A stretch of 64,000 nt of DNA from an uncultured Prevotellaceae bacterium (GCA_947176535.1 CAMWQU010000005.1:47472-111471); one strand, 5' to 3'. Positions 26,536 through 36,970 are shown, numbered from the stretch's first letter. A program made the numbers and translations. Notes: generated by a model not told the origin, from the sequence alone.

Positions 26536-26555
26536 ACGCTGTTATAAGAACACGA

Positions 26556-26591
26556 CAAAGATAGTAAATTGTTTCCAAGCAATGAAACAAT
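26556..26591 (-). promoter_or_regulatory. higBA promoter and operator
   Basis: The -7 box TATCTTTG (minus strand, 26556-26563) lies 20 bases before the toxin ATG. Immediately upstream is an inverted repeat ATTGTTTC - 8 bases - GAAACAAT (26568-26591) in the -33/spacer zone. It is a likely site for autorepression by HigA. Confidence 0.75.
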
Positions 26592-26702
26592 CTGAAAACT
26601 ATTTCGTATTTCGTGATTGCTTCGGGCGGTTGCACTGCATCTGCTCCGGCTGTAGCCTCTGCAATTCTTTATCCTATGCTTCCGGATATCAGAATTTATT
26701 TG

Positions 26703-26710
26703 TAAGTTTG
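26703..26710 (+). promoter_or_regulatory. -7 box of the glycosyltransferase-SpoIID fusion gene
   Basis: TAAGTTTG matches TAnnTTTG and lies 21 bases before the ATG. Confidence 0.5.
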
Positions 26711-26731
26711 TAAGCGAAAAAACGGAATGAC

Positions 26732-29700
26732 ATGATTACACCCTCCATCGACTGTTTCATCCCCTGCGTGCATGAGGACGATGCGCGCTCTACGCTCGAC
26801 CAGTTGCGACGCGACCCCAACGTCGCCGCCATACATCCCCTCTCGGATCCACCCTTCTCCACGCGAACCCTACAAGAAATCGCCCGCCTTTCGCGCGCGC
26901 GTTATACCTTATTATATATGAAGACGTGGCCCCTGCGGATGGGCTACGAAGCCCTGACGCGCCTTGTCACCGTGGCCGACGACAGCGGAGCCCCGCTGCT
27001 CTATGCCGACCACTACGTCCTGCTGCCCGACGGCAGCAGGCAGGCCCGTCCGCTCATCGACTACCAGTTGGGTTCCGTCCGCGACGACTTCGCCATGGGC
27101 TCCGTGCTGCTCATCCGCACGGAACTGCTGAAAGCCTACTTCACCGAGGAGCGGCAGCACGCCTACCGCTATGCGGGACTTTACGATCTGCGCCTCTTCC
27201 TGAGCCGACAGGGTCTGCCCCTGCACGTCGGCGAGTACCTCTACACCGAAGTGGAGACCGATACCCGGCTGAGCGGACAGCGGCAGTTCGACTACGTGGA
27301 TCCGCGCAACCGGGCCCGGCAGGTGGAGATGGAGCGCGCCTGCACCCGCCACCTGCGCCGCATAGGGGCCTATCTGGCTGCCGGCGAGTGGGACGGCATT
27401 GTCCTCGACCGTGAGCCGATGCCCGTGGAGGCCTCCGTCATCATTCCCGTCCGCAACCGTGTGCGCACCATCGAGGATGCCGTGCGCTCGGCCCTCGGAC
27501 AAGAGACCGATTTCCCTTTTAATGTCATTGTCATCGACAACCATTCCGACGACGGCACCTCCGAACTCTTGGAGAAGATAACCGCAGAGGCACCCGCACT
27601 GATTCACCTTGTCCCCGAACGCGACGACCTGAGCATCGGCGGTTGCTGGAATCTGGCCGTCCATCATCCCGACTGCGGACGTTTCGCCGTGCAGCTCGAT
27701 TCCGACGACCTCTATTCCTCGCCTGCCACGCTGCAGCGTATCGTCGATACGTTCTATCGCGAGAATGCCGCGATGGTCATCGGTTCCTACCGGATGTGCG
27801 ACTTCCGGCTGGAGACCCTGCCGCCGGGACTCATCGACCACCGCGAGTGGACGGAGGCCAACGGACGGAACAATGCCCTGCGCATTAACGGATTGGGCGC
27901 GCCGCGTGCCTTCTTCACGCCCGTGCTGCGCCGCATACAGATTCCCAACACCGGCTACGGCGAGGACTACGCGCTAGGACTGATGCTGAGCCGGCGTTAC
28001 CGCATTGGACGCATCTACGACGAGCTCTATCTGTGCCGCCGCTGGGAGGGTAACAGCGATGCGGCCCTCAGCACCGATGCCGTGAACCGCAACAACCGCT
28101 ACAAGGACTTGTTGCGCACCATCGAGATACGTGCCCGGCAGCAACTCAACGCCCGCTGGAACCACCGCGTGGATGCCGATGAAATCGAGGCTTTTCACGC
28201 TTCCGAAGTGGCCGAATGGGCGTTGGCGGCCGAGAACTACGCCGCCCTTGAACGGGTGCAGACGCGGGAACTGACGAAGGGCGAGGACGCGCCGTTCACG
28301 CTCACCGCGCAGTGGAATTCCAAGCGCATCGTCAGCACGGCCGCCAAGGTGGACGCGAAGACCGTGAGCGAGCGGCTCTGTTTCCTTTGCAACCATAACC
28401 GGCCGCAGGAGCAGCACACGCTGCCCACCGAGCGGCACTACGAGATTCTGCTGAATCCCTATCCCATCCTGCCCGGTCACCTCACCATACCCACGCGGCG
28501 CCATCAGCCGCAGCGCATCTTCGCCCACTTCGACACGTTGCGCCATCTGGCGTGGAACATGCCCCGCCACATCGTCTTCTACAACGGCCCGGAGTGCGGG
28601 GCGTCGTGTCCCGACCACTGCCATCTGCAGGCCGGGGCGCGCGGCATCCTGCCCATCGAGCGCGACTGGAAACTGTATGAAACTCACCTCCGGAAGCTCT
28701 ATCCCCTCACGCCGCTGCAGGAGGCCGAACTGGAGGAGAGCGGCAACAAACGGGGATGTGGGCTCTACCTGCTCACGGGTTGGGCCTGCCCGGTGTTCGT
28801 CATACGCAGTCTGCCTACGGCTCCGGACAGTGTGCTGTGCCGGAGGCTCTACGAGGCACTGGCGGCCTCCGACGGTTCCGCACGGGAACAGGAACGGGGC
28901 GCGGCTCCGGAACCCCGCATGAACGTCATTTCGTGGCATCAGGAATGGGGAAACGGACGCGACGACGAAATCGTCACATTAGTGTTTCCGCGCAGCAAGC
29001 ACCGCCCCGACTGCTACTATGAGGAGGGCGAACGGCAGTTGCTCGTCAGTCCGGGGGCACTGGACATGGGCGGACTTATCATTACGCCGCGCGAGGAGGA
29101 TTTCCGCCGTCTGACGATGGAGCAGGCCGCAGCCATACTGCGCGAGGTGACGCTCACCGAGGAACAGCTTCAGCCGGTTATCCGGCGCATCAGGGGCGAG
29201 GAACCCGGAGCGAAGGAGGAGAGCGGCACACCGGCCGGAGAATCGGCCGCAGTGCTTGCCGAACCCGAAGTCTCGGTCGGCATCATGACCACGGAGACCC
29301 TCTCCTTTGAACTCAAGGGCAGCTTCCGCGCCAAGGGGGCGGACGTAACCGGCGGACAGACGGTGGCCGTGGAAGACGGTGCACTGCTGTGGAACGGGAA
29401 CATCTACCACGACCTCACCTTCCGGCCGCAGTCGGAAGAGGCGGCGTTCTGCCTCAGCGGGGTGACCATCGGTAGCGGATTCCACTGGGAGCGTCAGGAG
29501 ACGCAGACGTTCCGGGGAAAACTGCGCCTTGTGGTGGACGAAGGAAAAGTGGTGGCCGTCAATGTGCTGCCCGTCGAGCAGTATCTGTGTAGCGTCATCA
29601 GCAGTGAGATGAAGGCCTCCTGTCCGCTGGAGTACCTCAAGGCCGCTGCCGTCATCAGCCGTTCGTGGCTGCTGGCGCAGATGGAAAAACGGAAGAATGG

Positions 29701-30607
29701 CGCGGAACATGCCTTTTTCCAGTTCAAGAAGACCGACACGGAGAGCATCCGCTGGCGCGACCGTGAGGAGCATACCATCTTCGACGTGTGTGCCGACGAC
29801 CACTGCCAACGTTACCAAGGGATAACGCGGGCCGTCAGTCCGCAGGTGGAGGAGGCCGTGAGTCAGACCCGCGGTCGAACATTGGTACACGACGGAAAAG
29901 TATGCGATGCCCGCTTCGGAAAGTGCTGCGGAGGCATGACCAACGACTTTGAAAACTGCTGGGAAGACCGGCCGAAGGCTTACCTGCATGCCGTGCGCGA
30001 CGTGCTGCCCGGCGACGGAAAGGAAACGGCCGGACTCGGTGAATCCGGGGAAAAAGGTATGAGCGAGGAGGCGGCACGGGCGTGGATTCTTTCGTCTCCG
30101 CCTGCGGCCTGCAACACCCGCGATGCCGCTTTGCTGGCTACCGTGCTCAACGACTACGACCGGGAGACCGACGATTTCTACCGCTGGACGGTTACTTACA
30201 CGCAAGAGGAACTGCACGAAATTATTACCGAACGCCTCGGCCGAGATTTGGGCCCCATTGTGGCTCTGGAACCCGTGGAGCGGGGCCGCAGCGGCCATCT
30301 GGTGCGCCTGAAGATAGTGGGCGGAGAGGCTTCGTTTACCGTGGGCAAGGAACTGGAAATACGCCGTGTGCTCAGCCGTTCGCACCTGAAGTCGGCCGCC
30401 ATAACGGTGGATTACGAATATGCCGGAGAGGCAGCGGACGGCGCACCGCGCGTTCCGCAGCGCTTCGTCATACACGGCGCCGGATGGGGCCACGGGGTAG
30501 GGTTGTGTCAGATAGGAGCCGCAGTCATGGCCGCCGAGGGCCGGGCCTACGACGAAATCCTCCGTCATTACTATGAGGGAGCCGACATACGCCGCCTGTA
30601 CGAATAG
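26732..30607 (+). CDS. four-part fusion: GT-like, GT2, DUF4922 (HIT-like), SpoIID/LytB
   Basis: This is a 1291-residue protein. Residues 1-230 look like a diverged glycosyltransferase-A segment ('[13 protein letters not shown]'). Residues about 230-470 form a canonical GT2 domain ('[18 protein letters not shown]', 'LDSDDLY'). Residues about 520-840 match DUF4922: a CFLC cysteine pair near 548-551, '[13 protein letters not shown]', and a HIT/GalT-like HCHLQ near 629-633. Residues about 845-1291 form a SpoIID/LytB domain with '[20 protein letters not shown]' (conserved Glu) and '[15 protein letters not shown]'. No signal peptide is visible, though SpoIID domains normally act outside the cytoplasm. 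The overall function is unknown; glycan assembly or remodelling is an inference. Confidence 0.85.
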   Translation: MITPSIDCFIPCVHEDDARSTLDQLRRDPNVAAIHPLSDPPFSTRTLQEIARLSRARYTLLYMKTWPLRMGYEALTRLVTVADDSGAPLLYADHYVLLPDGSRQARPLIDYQLGSVRDDFAMGSVLLIRTELLKAYFTEERQHAYRYAGLYDLRLFLSRQGLPLHVGEYLYTEVETDTRLSGQRQFDYVDPRNRARQVEMERACTRHLRRIGAYLAAGEWDGIVLDREPMPVEASVIIPVRNRVRTIEDAVRSALGQETDFPFNVIVIDNHSDDGTSELLEKITAEAPALIHLVPERDDLSIGGCWNLAVHHPDCGRFAVQLDSDDLYSSPATLQRIVDTFYRENAAMVIGSYRMCDFRLETLPPGLIDHREWTEANGRNNALRINGLGAPRAFFTPVLRRIQIPNTGYGEDYALGLMLSRRYRIGRIYDELYLCRRWEGNSDAALSTDAVNRNNRYKDLLRTIEIRARQQLNARWNHRVDADEIEAFHASEVAEWALAAENYAALERVQTRELTKGEDAPFTLTAQWNSKRIVSTAAKVDAKTVSERLCFLCNHNRPQEQHTLPTERHYEILLNPYPILPGHLTIPTRRHQPQRIFAHFDTLRHLAWNMPRHIVFYNGPECGASCPDHCHLQAGARGILPIERDWKLYETHLRKLYPLTPLQEAELEESGNKRGCGLYLLTGWACPVFVIRSLPTAPDSVLCRRLYEALAASDGSAREQERGAAPEPRMNVISWHQEWGNGRDDEIVTLVFPRSKHRPDCYYEEGERQLLVSPGALDMGGLIITPREEDFRRLTMEQAAAILREVTLTEEQLQPVIRRIRGEEPGAKEESGTPAGESAAVLAEPEVSVGIMTTETLSFELKGSFRAKGADVTGGQTVAVEDGALLWNGNIYHDLTFRPQSEEAAFCLSGVTIGSGFHWERQETQTFRGKLRLVVDEGKVVAVNVLPVEQYLCSVISSEMKASCPLEYLKAAAVISRSWLLAQMEKRKNGAEHAFFQFKKTDTESIRWRDREEHTIFDVCADDHCQRYQGITRAVSPQVEEAVSQTRGRTLVHDGKVCDARFGKCCGGMTNDFENCWEDRPKAYLHAVRDVLPGDGKETAGLGESGEKGMSEEAARAWILSSPPAACNTRDAALLATVLNDYDRETDDFYRWTVTYTQEELHEIITERLGRDLGPIVALEPVERGRSGHLVRLKIVGGEASFTVGKELEIRRVLSRSHLKSAAITVDYEYAGEAADGAPRVPQRFVIHGAGWGHGVGLCQIGAAVMAAEGRAYDEILRHYYEGADIRRLYE

Positions 30608-30643
30608 CGGCGGAAGTTTTACGCGATACGCTTGAAAAAAGGA

Positions 30644-31624
30644 TTAGCGGGCGGGTTTCCTTAGGAAACTCAGTGCGCCCCATACGCCCAGAACGGCCAC
30701 AAGGAGGGTCTGCAACGTGTGGACGATAAGCACGAACATGGCACCGTCGGCACTGTCCACTCCGTAGAGCATCAGCACGGTTTTTACGGCGAAATGCCAG
30801 GGGCCGGCGCCGTTGGGCGTGGGCACGATGACGGCGAAAGTGCCCGTCACGAAGGCCACCAAAGCCACAGCCGGCCCTAACGGGGCGGTGTAGGAAAAGC
30901 AATAAAAGGTGAGGTAGAAGTGGAGATAGTAGGATAGCCATATCCCCACGGAGTAGAGAATGAAGAGCGTCTTGCAACGCACGTTGCGGATGCTCAGCAT
31001 ACCGTCTCTGAGACCTTGCAGGGCGTTGCGCGACTTGTCGAATGCGTGGAGGCGGCGGAGCACCAGCACGCCGGCGGCGATGACGACGAGGCCGCAAAGA
31101 AAGGTCACCCACCAGCCCGTGGCGGAGAAGCCGCGCAGGACGGTGGCGGCCGACATACCCGTGCTGCTCATGAAGCGCAGGAAGACGGGAATCTGAAAGG
31201 CTACGGTGAAGAGGGTCAGCAGGAGAATGAGTACCACATCCACGACGCGTTCCGTGACGACGGTGCCTATGGCGTGGCTCATGCGGGTGCCTTCGCGGCG
31301 CGACAGGTAGCCGCAGCGGAGCAGTTCGCCAACGCGGGGGAGTACGAGGCTGCTGCCGTAGCTCAGGAAGATGGCGTTGATGCACGACAGGCGACCGGGA
31401 TGCTCGCCCATGGGCGACAGCAACTGACGCCAGCGCAGACCGCGGAGCACCTGAGCCAGTACGCCGAACGGCAGACTGAGCAGCATCCAGCTCCAACGCA
31501 TGTCCTCGTCGAGGGCTCTGCGGATTTCGGCCCATGCGAAACCGCGGTACATCCACCACAGAATGGCGAAACCTAATGCCGGCGGCAGGCCGATGCGGAG
31601 GAATTGTTGCAATGTCTTTTTCAC
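30644..31624 (-). CDS. lysylphosphatidylglycerol synthase TM-like membrane protein
   Basis: This 326-residue integral membrane protein has about 7-8 hydrophobic segments and matches the LPG_synthase_TM/UPF0104 (YbhN) family. Seen: 'AQVLRGLRWRQLLSP', 'FLSYGSSLVLPRVGELLRCG', 'ERVVDVVLILLLTLF' and 'VIVPTPNGAGPWHF'. Relatives act in lipid or glycolipid transfer, but a precise function is not assigned. It is convergent with the fusion gene and 40 bases upstream of ksgA on the same strand. Confidence 0.85.
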   Translation of the reverse strand: MKKTLQQFLRIGLPPALGFAILWWMYRGFAWAEIRRALDEDMRWSWMLLSLPFGVLAQVLRGLRWRQLLSPMGEHPGRLSCINAIFLSYGSSLVLPRVGELLRCGYLSRREGTRMSHAIGTVVTERVVDVVLILLLTLFTVAFQIPVFLRFMSSTGMSAATVLRGFSATGWWVTFLCGLVVIAAGVLVLRRLHAFDKSRNALQGLRDGMLSIRNVRCKTLFILYSVGIWLSYYLHFYLTFYCFSYTAPLGPAVALVAFVTGTFAVIVPTPNGAGPWHFAVKTVLMLYGVDSADGAMFVLIVHTLQTLLVAVLGVWGALSFLRKPAR

Positions 31625-31664
31625 GATGCGCAGTTGGAGTTAGGGAAAGGACGGCCGTGCCGGT

Positions 31665-32468
31665 TCAGGAAGTCCGGGGAAGTCGTTCCTGCAACTGCCG
31701 GGTCAGCTCTTCGAAGTCGGCCACGCTCAGTTGTTCAGGACGTTGGTTGAAGAAAGGGTCGGACAGCCATTCCTGTCCGTCGATGCCCAATTCGTTCAAA
31801 AGGGGGCGGATGTTGTTGCGCAGCGTCTTGCGGCGCTGGTTGAAAGTGGTCTTCACCACGCGGCGGAACAGTCTTTCGTCGCAATTGAGCTGCTCGCGCC
31901 GATTGCGGGTCAGCCGGATGACGGCCGAACGCACTTTGGGGGGAGGGTTGAAGACGCCGGGTTCCACGTTGAACAGCAGTTCCACGTCGTACCATGCCTG
32001 AATGAGCACCGACAGAATGCCGTACACCTTGTTGCCGGAGGGAGCCGCAATGCGGTCGGCCACCTCTTTCTGTATCATGCCCGTGCAGCAGGGAATGAGG
32101 TGGCGGTATTCCAGCATGCGGAAGAATATCTGGCTCGATATGTTATAGGGATAGTTGCCGGTGAGCACAAACGGGGCACCGTCGAACGTCCGGTCGAGGG
32201 GCAGGGCAAGGAAGTCGTCCTCGATGAGGTCGTCGGTTGCCTGCGGAAATTCGCGGCGCAGGTAATCGGCCGCTTCGGAGTCGAGCTCCACCATGCGCAG
32301 TCTGCGCCCCTTGCGGGCGAGGAACTGGGTCATTACGCCCATGCCGGGGCCTACCTCCAGAATGGGGATGTCGGGACAGGCGTCCACCGTGTCGGCTATG
32401 CGCTGGGCAATGGACAGGTCAGTCAGGAAGTGCTGACCGAGATATTTCTTGGGTCTTACGCGGCTCAT
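31665..32468 (-). CDS. rsmA: 16S rRNA dimethyladenosine transferase
   Basis: This 267-residue SAM-dependent methyltransferase (KsgA) modifies two adjacent adenines in the 16S rRNA 3' helix. Visible motifs are 'KKYLGQHFLTD' at the N-terminus, 'EVGPGMGVMT' for SAM binding, 'IEDDFLALP', and 'LTGNYPYNISS', the NPPY-like catalytic loop of the family. Its C-terminal domain is normal in length. The -7 box TAAATTTG is at 32541-32548. Confidence 0.96.
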   Translation of the reverse strand: MSRVRPKKYLGQHFLTDLSIAQRIADTVDACPDIPILEVGPGMGVMTQFLARKGRRLRMVELDSEAADYLRREFPQATDDLIEDDFLALPLDRTFDGAPFVLTGNYPYNISSQIFFRMLEYRHLIPCCTGMIQKEVADRIAAPSGNKVYGILSVLIQAWYDVELLFNVEPGVFNPPPKVRSAVIRLTRNRREQLNCDERLFRRVVKTTFNQRRKTLRNNIRPLLNELGIDGQEWLSDPFFNQRPEQLSVADFEELTRQLQERLPRTS

Positions 32469-32540
32469 GAGGTTTCGTCGGGCTTTACAGATTCATGTCT
32501 TCGGGCCACGGCTGCACGGGCAGCTATGGGTTTTACACTG

Positions 32541-32591
32541 CAAATTTAGGCAAAAATCGCGATATATCTCTACAAATCGCCATATATCTCT
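32541..32591 (-). promoter_or_regulatory. rsmA promoter with an upstream 20-bp direct repeat
   Basis: The minus-strand -7 box TAAATTTG is at 32541-32548. Upstream of it, AAATCGCGATATATCTCT (32554) and AAATCGCCATATATCTCT (32574) form a direct repeat with a 20-base period over the -33 region. Confidence 0.55.
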
Positions 32592-32708
32592 GCGGACAGG
32601 GATAAAAACTTACTCTTTCACGCTTCGCCTTTTCAGTGTCGTAGAAATCAATAGCTTTAGCGGGATGTTAAAATTTCTTAAATATTTTTTTTTCTTGCGT
32701 CTAATTGT

Positions 32709-32716
32709 TAAATTTG
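32709..32716 (+). promoter_or_regulatory. -7 box before the large secreted-protein gene
   Basis: TAAATTTG is followed by an A/T-rich leader of about 75 bases without obvious structure before ATG 32797. Confidence 0.6.
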
Positions 32717-32796
32717 CGACGCTATAATGCCGAAAATACAAAAACAACACAATTTTTTACTAATCTTAATTAACTAATTCATTATTCTAACACATT

Positions 32797-35700
32797 ATGA
32801 GAACTAAACTACTCTCATTACTTGCAATGGTCTTGATGACCGTTACAGCAAGTGCCCAGTGGACGGCGCCCACGATGAAGAATGTCTTCACGCCGGTGGA
32901 GCCGCAGGCGGGCGAGACCTACATGGTCTATAATGTGGCATCCGGTCATTTCCTGACAGGTGCCGGTTATTGGGGTGCTCAGGCTTCACTGACTCCCGGT
33001 AACACAAAGACAGTGTATCCCACACAGTTCGAACTCCAGTACACCGATGAGGATGTAGACGGAACCGGAAACAATGTGGGATGGACAATCAAGTTCCTGA
33101 CGGCTATTATCCATCGCGATGGTCGTTCTCTCACGAACCTGTACATGTTCCGTGACAGTGAGAGCGATATTTACCTCGACAAGGGTAATCAGGGTAACTA
33201 CTACTGGGCACTGCGCGCTCAGGGCAACGGTTACTACCGTATTCAACTGCCTGAAACGAACACCTCTTATGGTCAGACGATCATTGTAGACGGTGAGCAG
33301 GTAGAGAACGAGAACTACGACAAGCAGTTTGTCGGCTGGCGCGGTGAAATCGGTGATATGCTGGTTTACGCTAACGTGGACCCCGCTGCCGAAGGTGCCG
33401 GTGTAGACTGGGCTTTCGTTAATCCCGATGAGTACACGGCCGATAAGAAGGCTGAGAACGAAACTGCCATTAAGATCTTTACGGCTAAGAAGCAGATGCT
33501 TGCTTACGCACAGGTTGCTATCGCCGAGAATCTGACTGAGTATGGCTTCAACTATGAGGACTATACCGCTGTCTACAATTCTGACGACCTCGAGGCTCTT
33601 GAGGCCGCTGCTGCTGAAATGGGCGAGAAGATCATCGAGGCCCGCAAGAACAAGGCTTGGGCTCTCGGTACGGAAGAGAATCCCTCTGACGTTACTTTCC
33701 TGATCGTTAATCCGAACATGTCTGACGGTACTCACACGGACTCAAACGGCAAGGCTATTCCTGACGGTTGGACGGTTGAGGTTCCCGGTGCTGCAAACTA
33801 CGGTTACCAGGGCGCAAGCTATCCCAAGACCGGCATTGAGCCCGTCAATGGCGCAACACTTGCCGGCTTCATCGAGGCATGGTGCCCCTCTTCTGCTTCT
33901 GCTCCCCGTGGTCTGGGCAACGGTCGCATCTGTCAGACCGTGCAGCTCCCCAAGGGTAAGTACATCCTCGGTGTAGACGTTATCGCTACCAACCAGGCTG
34001 CTTCCGGTGAGGAGACCAAAACTACGGTTTCCGGCCTGCAACTTTATGCACTGGGCGGCGGTATCGACAACGGTGTGGAGGTTTCTTCAGAAAACGAGAT
34101 TCCCGAGCACTTCGAGTTTGAGTTCATCACCGCCGGTGGTGAGACGGAGCTCGGTCTGCGCATGGTGAATACGACTGCCAACTGGTTCGGTGCCGACAAC
34201 TTCACGCTGAAGTACAAAGGTAACGACTTCGATCCTTATCTCATCGCTCTGCCTGCTTTCGTGAACAGCCTCGCCAATACCTACGATGCTCTTCCCTCTA
34301 CGGCCGCCAATCAGGATGTGATTGCCGCATTCGAAACGGCTTACGAGAACGCACAGGCTGCCGTTAATAGCGGAGAGGGCGACTTCGAGGCTCTCTACAC
34401 GGCTCTGTTCGACGCCAACGAGGCTCTGAAGACTTCTGTCGCTGACTACGTTTACTTCCAGGAAGTGCTGGATTTGTGGATGGCCAAGGCTGAAAAGGCC
34501 GTTGAGGCTGACGCTAAGTGGGAAGTTGTAAGCTCTACGCTTTCCGATATGATTTATGAGTATCAGAATGCTCACGACCAGGGTACCTTCACCCGTGAGC
34601 AGATTGACGCTGCTGCTTTCGCTCTGAGCGAGCTTTATGCTAACGAAATCGGTAAGCACGTAAGCAAGGGCGACGATCTCTCGTTCCTGCTCGAGAACCC
34701 CGGCTTCGACGGTAACACCAACGGTTGGAACATCGACGCTGACGCTTACACCATCAAGGACAAGGACGGTCAGAAGATTCAGCTTGGCGGTTATCCTGTA
34801 ACCTTCACGAACGAGGAAGGCGAGGACGTGACGCTGAACAGCGCTGTCTGCGAGGTATGGAGAAACTCTTTCAGCATCAGCCAGACCATCAAGAACATGC
34901 CTGCCGGTCTTTACACGTTGAGCGCACAGGCTTTCGTTCGCGACGAAGATGCTCAAGATTCTAAGAACATCGGTGGTGAGTTCTTCGCCATCATGGGTGA
35001 GGACGTACAGACCGCTCCTCTGAAGAGTATTCACGACGAGGCTACTCCTGCTCCTCAGGACTTCACTCCCGGTGAAGGTGCTGTCGGTCAGGAGGCTGAC
35101 AGAAGCGCATCATACGGTTATATCCCCAACGGTCGTTGCGGTGCTAACGTCCGCTTCGCTCTGGGTCAGTACAAGAACTTCTTCGACATCGAACTGAAAG
35201 AGAACAGCGACATCGTAGTGGGTGTACGCAATCAGGATTCTCACTTCTGGACTTTGTTCGATGACTTCAAGATTGTCTACAAGGGTAATGACGCTGAGGC
35301 TTACAAGGAGACCATCCAGCGCAAGCTTGCTGAACTGGAAGCTATGCTCAACGATGAGAGCAACATCTGGACGAACGAGGCATTCGAGAAGGTAGATTTG
35401 GCTCAGAACGAGGGTCAGAACTTCCTCGATGCACTGAACACCAAGACTTCTGAAGAGGCTCTGGCTATGCGCGACAAGCTGGATCAGGTTATCGCTGAGG
35501 TTAAGGCTTCTCTGGCCCAGACTGCTGAATTGAAGGCTCTGTGGATTGAATACTCTGACTATCGTATGGAGATTGTGGATTCCGAGGGTACACAGCTTGA
35601 ACCCACCGATCAGGACTATGCTGACTTCGTTACCGAGCAGCTCTACGCTTATCTGAGCGACGACGCTGAGGATATCATCAACACCGACGCTGACGTTTTG

Positions 35701-36615
35701 GCCTACAAGGACAAGCTCATCAAGGGCTATACCGCTTATGTATTGTCTGCATACAGCGACGTTAGCGAGGAGAATCCCGCCGACATCACTGCTGCCATCT
35801 ACAACCCTGACTGCATGGGTTATGGTAACGGCGCAGGTGAGGCTGTAGGTGCCAAGGGTTGGGATGTAACTGCCGGTAAGGTTGGTTACGGTTCTGACGG
35901 TGCCAGCACCGATAACGGTAACGGTAGCATCCTTGAGTTCTACGAGACCAACTACGACATCCATCAGACTATCTACGGTCTGGTTCCCGGCTTCTATGTA
36001 CTGGGTGTAGACGCATTCTACCGCGACGGTAACTCCAAGAACATCGAGAACGTGCTGAATGGTGTTGAAGGCGCAGAGGAGCACCACTATGCTCAGCTCT
36101 ATGCCGGCAAGGCAACTACTAACCTCCTGCTCATCTCTGACTGCTATAAGGAGTACACTGAGATTGCAGAGAGCCTCGACCTGACGAGCACTTCTTCTAA
36201 GCTCACGCTCAGCGTAGACGGTGAGGAAGAGACTTACTACATCCCCAACACGGTATATGCCGCTCAGAACGCATTCTCTAACGACCTGTACAAGAACAAG
36301 CTCCTCTTCGAGGTTACCGAGGGCATGGAAAGCGTGAACATCGGTATGCGCAAGACGCACAACGGCAACATCGCTGCTGACGAAGAGGCCGGTATCGAGA
36401 AGTTCGAGTACTTCGACTGGACTCCGTTCAACAACTGGACGCTGACTTACTACGGTGCTACGGCTCCCTCTGAGGATCCCACCACCTACATCCAGAATGT
36501 AGATGTTGAGAAGCCCGCTACGAAGCTGGTTATCTACAACCTCGCCGGTCAGCGTGTACAGAAGGCCGTTAAGGGTCTGTACATCATCAACGGCAAGAAA
36601 GTTCTGGTTAAGTAA
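32797..36615 (+). CDS. large secreted protein with repeated modules and C-terminal sorting-type tail
   Basis: This 1272-residue protein has a signal peptide ('MRTKLLSLLAMVLMTVTASA'). Three carbohydrate-binding-like beta modules start near residues 305, 630 and 995; each begins 'NP' followed by a Gly/Trp segment and contains 'G.Y.L...A..R'-type text. Helical FIVAR-like stretches with 'YENAQAAVNSGEG' lie between them. The tail 'LVIYNLAGQRVQKAVKGLYI' followed by 'INGKKVLVK' resembles Bacteroidetes C-terminal sorting domains. Codon choice (GCT, GGT, AAG) differs strongly from its neighbours and resembles highly expressed genes. A surface or secreted glycan-binding role is an inference. Confidence 0.8.
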   Translation: MRTKLLSLLAMVLMTVTASAQWTAPTMKNVFTPVEPQAGETYMVYNVASGHFLTGAGYWGAQASLTPGNTKTVYPTQFELQYTDEDVDGTGNNVGWTIKFLTAIIHRDGRSLTNLYMFRDSESDIYLDKGNQGNYYWALRAQGNGYYRIQLPETNTSYGQTIIVDGEQVENENYDKQFVGWRGEIGDMLVYANVDPAAEGAGVDWAFVNPDEYTADKKAENETAIKIFTAKKQMLAYAQVAIAENLTEYGFNYEDYTAVYNSDDLEALEAAAAEMGEKIIEARKNKAWALGTEENPSDVTFLIVNPNMSDGTHTDSNGKAIPDGWTVEVPGAANYGYQGASYPKTGIEPVNGATLAGFIEAWCPSSASAPRGLGNGRICQTVQLPKGKYILGVDVIATNQAASGEETKTTVSGLQLYALGGGIDNGVEVSSENEIPEHFEFEFITAGGETELGLRMVNTTANWFGADNFTLKYKGNDFDPYLIALPAFVNSLANTYDALPSTAANQDVIAAFETAYENAQAAVNSGEGDFEALYTALFDANEALKTSVADYVYFQEVLDLWMAKAEKAVEADAKWEVVSSTLSDMIYEYQNAHDQGTFTREQIDAAAFALSELYANEIGKHVSKGDDLSFLLENPGFDGNTNGWNIDADAYTIKDKDGQKIQLGGYPVTFTNEEGEDVTLNSAVCEVWRNSFSISQTIKNMPAGLYTLSAQAFVRDEDAQDSKNIGGEFFAIMGEDVQTAPLKSIHDEATPAPQDFTPGEGAVGQEADRSASYGYIPNGRCGANVRFALGQYKNFFDIELKENSDIVVGVRNQDSHFWTLFDDFKIVYKGNDAEAYKETIQRKLAELEAMLNDESNIWTNEAFEKVDLAQNEGQNFLDALNTKTSEEALAMRDKLDQVIAEVKASLAQTAELKALWIEYSDYRMEIVDSEGTQLEPTDQDYADFVTEQLYAYLSDDAEDIINTDADVLAYKDKLIKGYTAYVLSAYSDVSEENPADITAAIYNPDCMGYGNGAGEAVGAKGWDVTAGKVGYGSDGASTDNGNGSILEFYETNYDIHQTIYGLVPGFYVLGVDAFYRDGNSKNIENVLNGVEGAEEHHYAQLYAGKATTNLLLISDCYKEYTEIAESLDLTSTSSKLTLSVDGEEETYYIPNTVYAAQNAFSNDLYKNKLLFEVTEGMESVNIGMRKTHNGNIAADEEAGIEKFEYFDWTPFNNWTLTYYGATAPSEDPTTYIQNVDVEKPATKLVIYNLAGQRVQKAVKGLYIINGKKVLVK

Positions 36616-36637
36616 TCAGAAGAACCTGCAATAAACG

Positions 36638-36675
36638 AACGCCTGCTCCCAATTCGGGGGCAGGCGTTTTTTTTG
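36638..36675 (+). terminator. intrinsic terminator of the large secreted-protein gene
   Basis: The stem AACGCCTGCTCCC pairs with GGGGGCAGGCGTT (one G-U pair) around a 5-base loop and is followed by a T-run. Confidence 0.9.
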
Positions 36676-36689
36676 TTCCTACGCTTCCT

Positions 36690-36876
36690 TCTCTTGTTGT
36701 CGAACTTGCCCCGGCGTGCGACAATAGCAGGATTGCGCCTCGTCCATACTATTGTCTCTGTCCCGTCCATATATAGTCCGTGCCCCGTCCTCGGCGGGAT
36801 GCGCCGAAAGGGTGCTTATGGAGCTGTCCTAAATTAAAGGACAATCCAAATAAAAACTGTCCTTAAATAAAGGACA
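36690..36876. repeat. intergenic repeat region with palindromic pieces
   Basis: At 36712-36800 there are fragments of the dispersed 'CCTCGTCCATACTATTGTC' family, also seen near 4795, 53278 and 54988. At 36825-36876 two copies of a TGTCCT - 7 or 8 bases - AGGACA unit lie 33 bases apart. No gene is visible in the 430 bases between the secreted-protein stop and the tRNA. Confidence 0.6.
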
Positions 36877-36970
36877 ATACATCGTTTCCCTGTTATCTAT
36901 GATTCTTTCTGTGCCCATCGAGCATATTACCGTCGGGCTTTGTGAAAAAAGGCTTTCGGCTGAAAATCAG

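Noticed and set aside
28979..30568. 529-codon antisense frame in the fusion gene
   Set aside because: It is a GC-rich shadow frame; the plus-strand protein has intact SpoIID motifs here.
35110..36360. 416-codon open frame antisense to the large secreted protein
   Set aside because: It arises from strong codon bias in the real gene; there is no family pattern or promoter.
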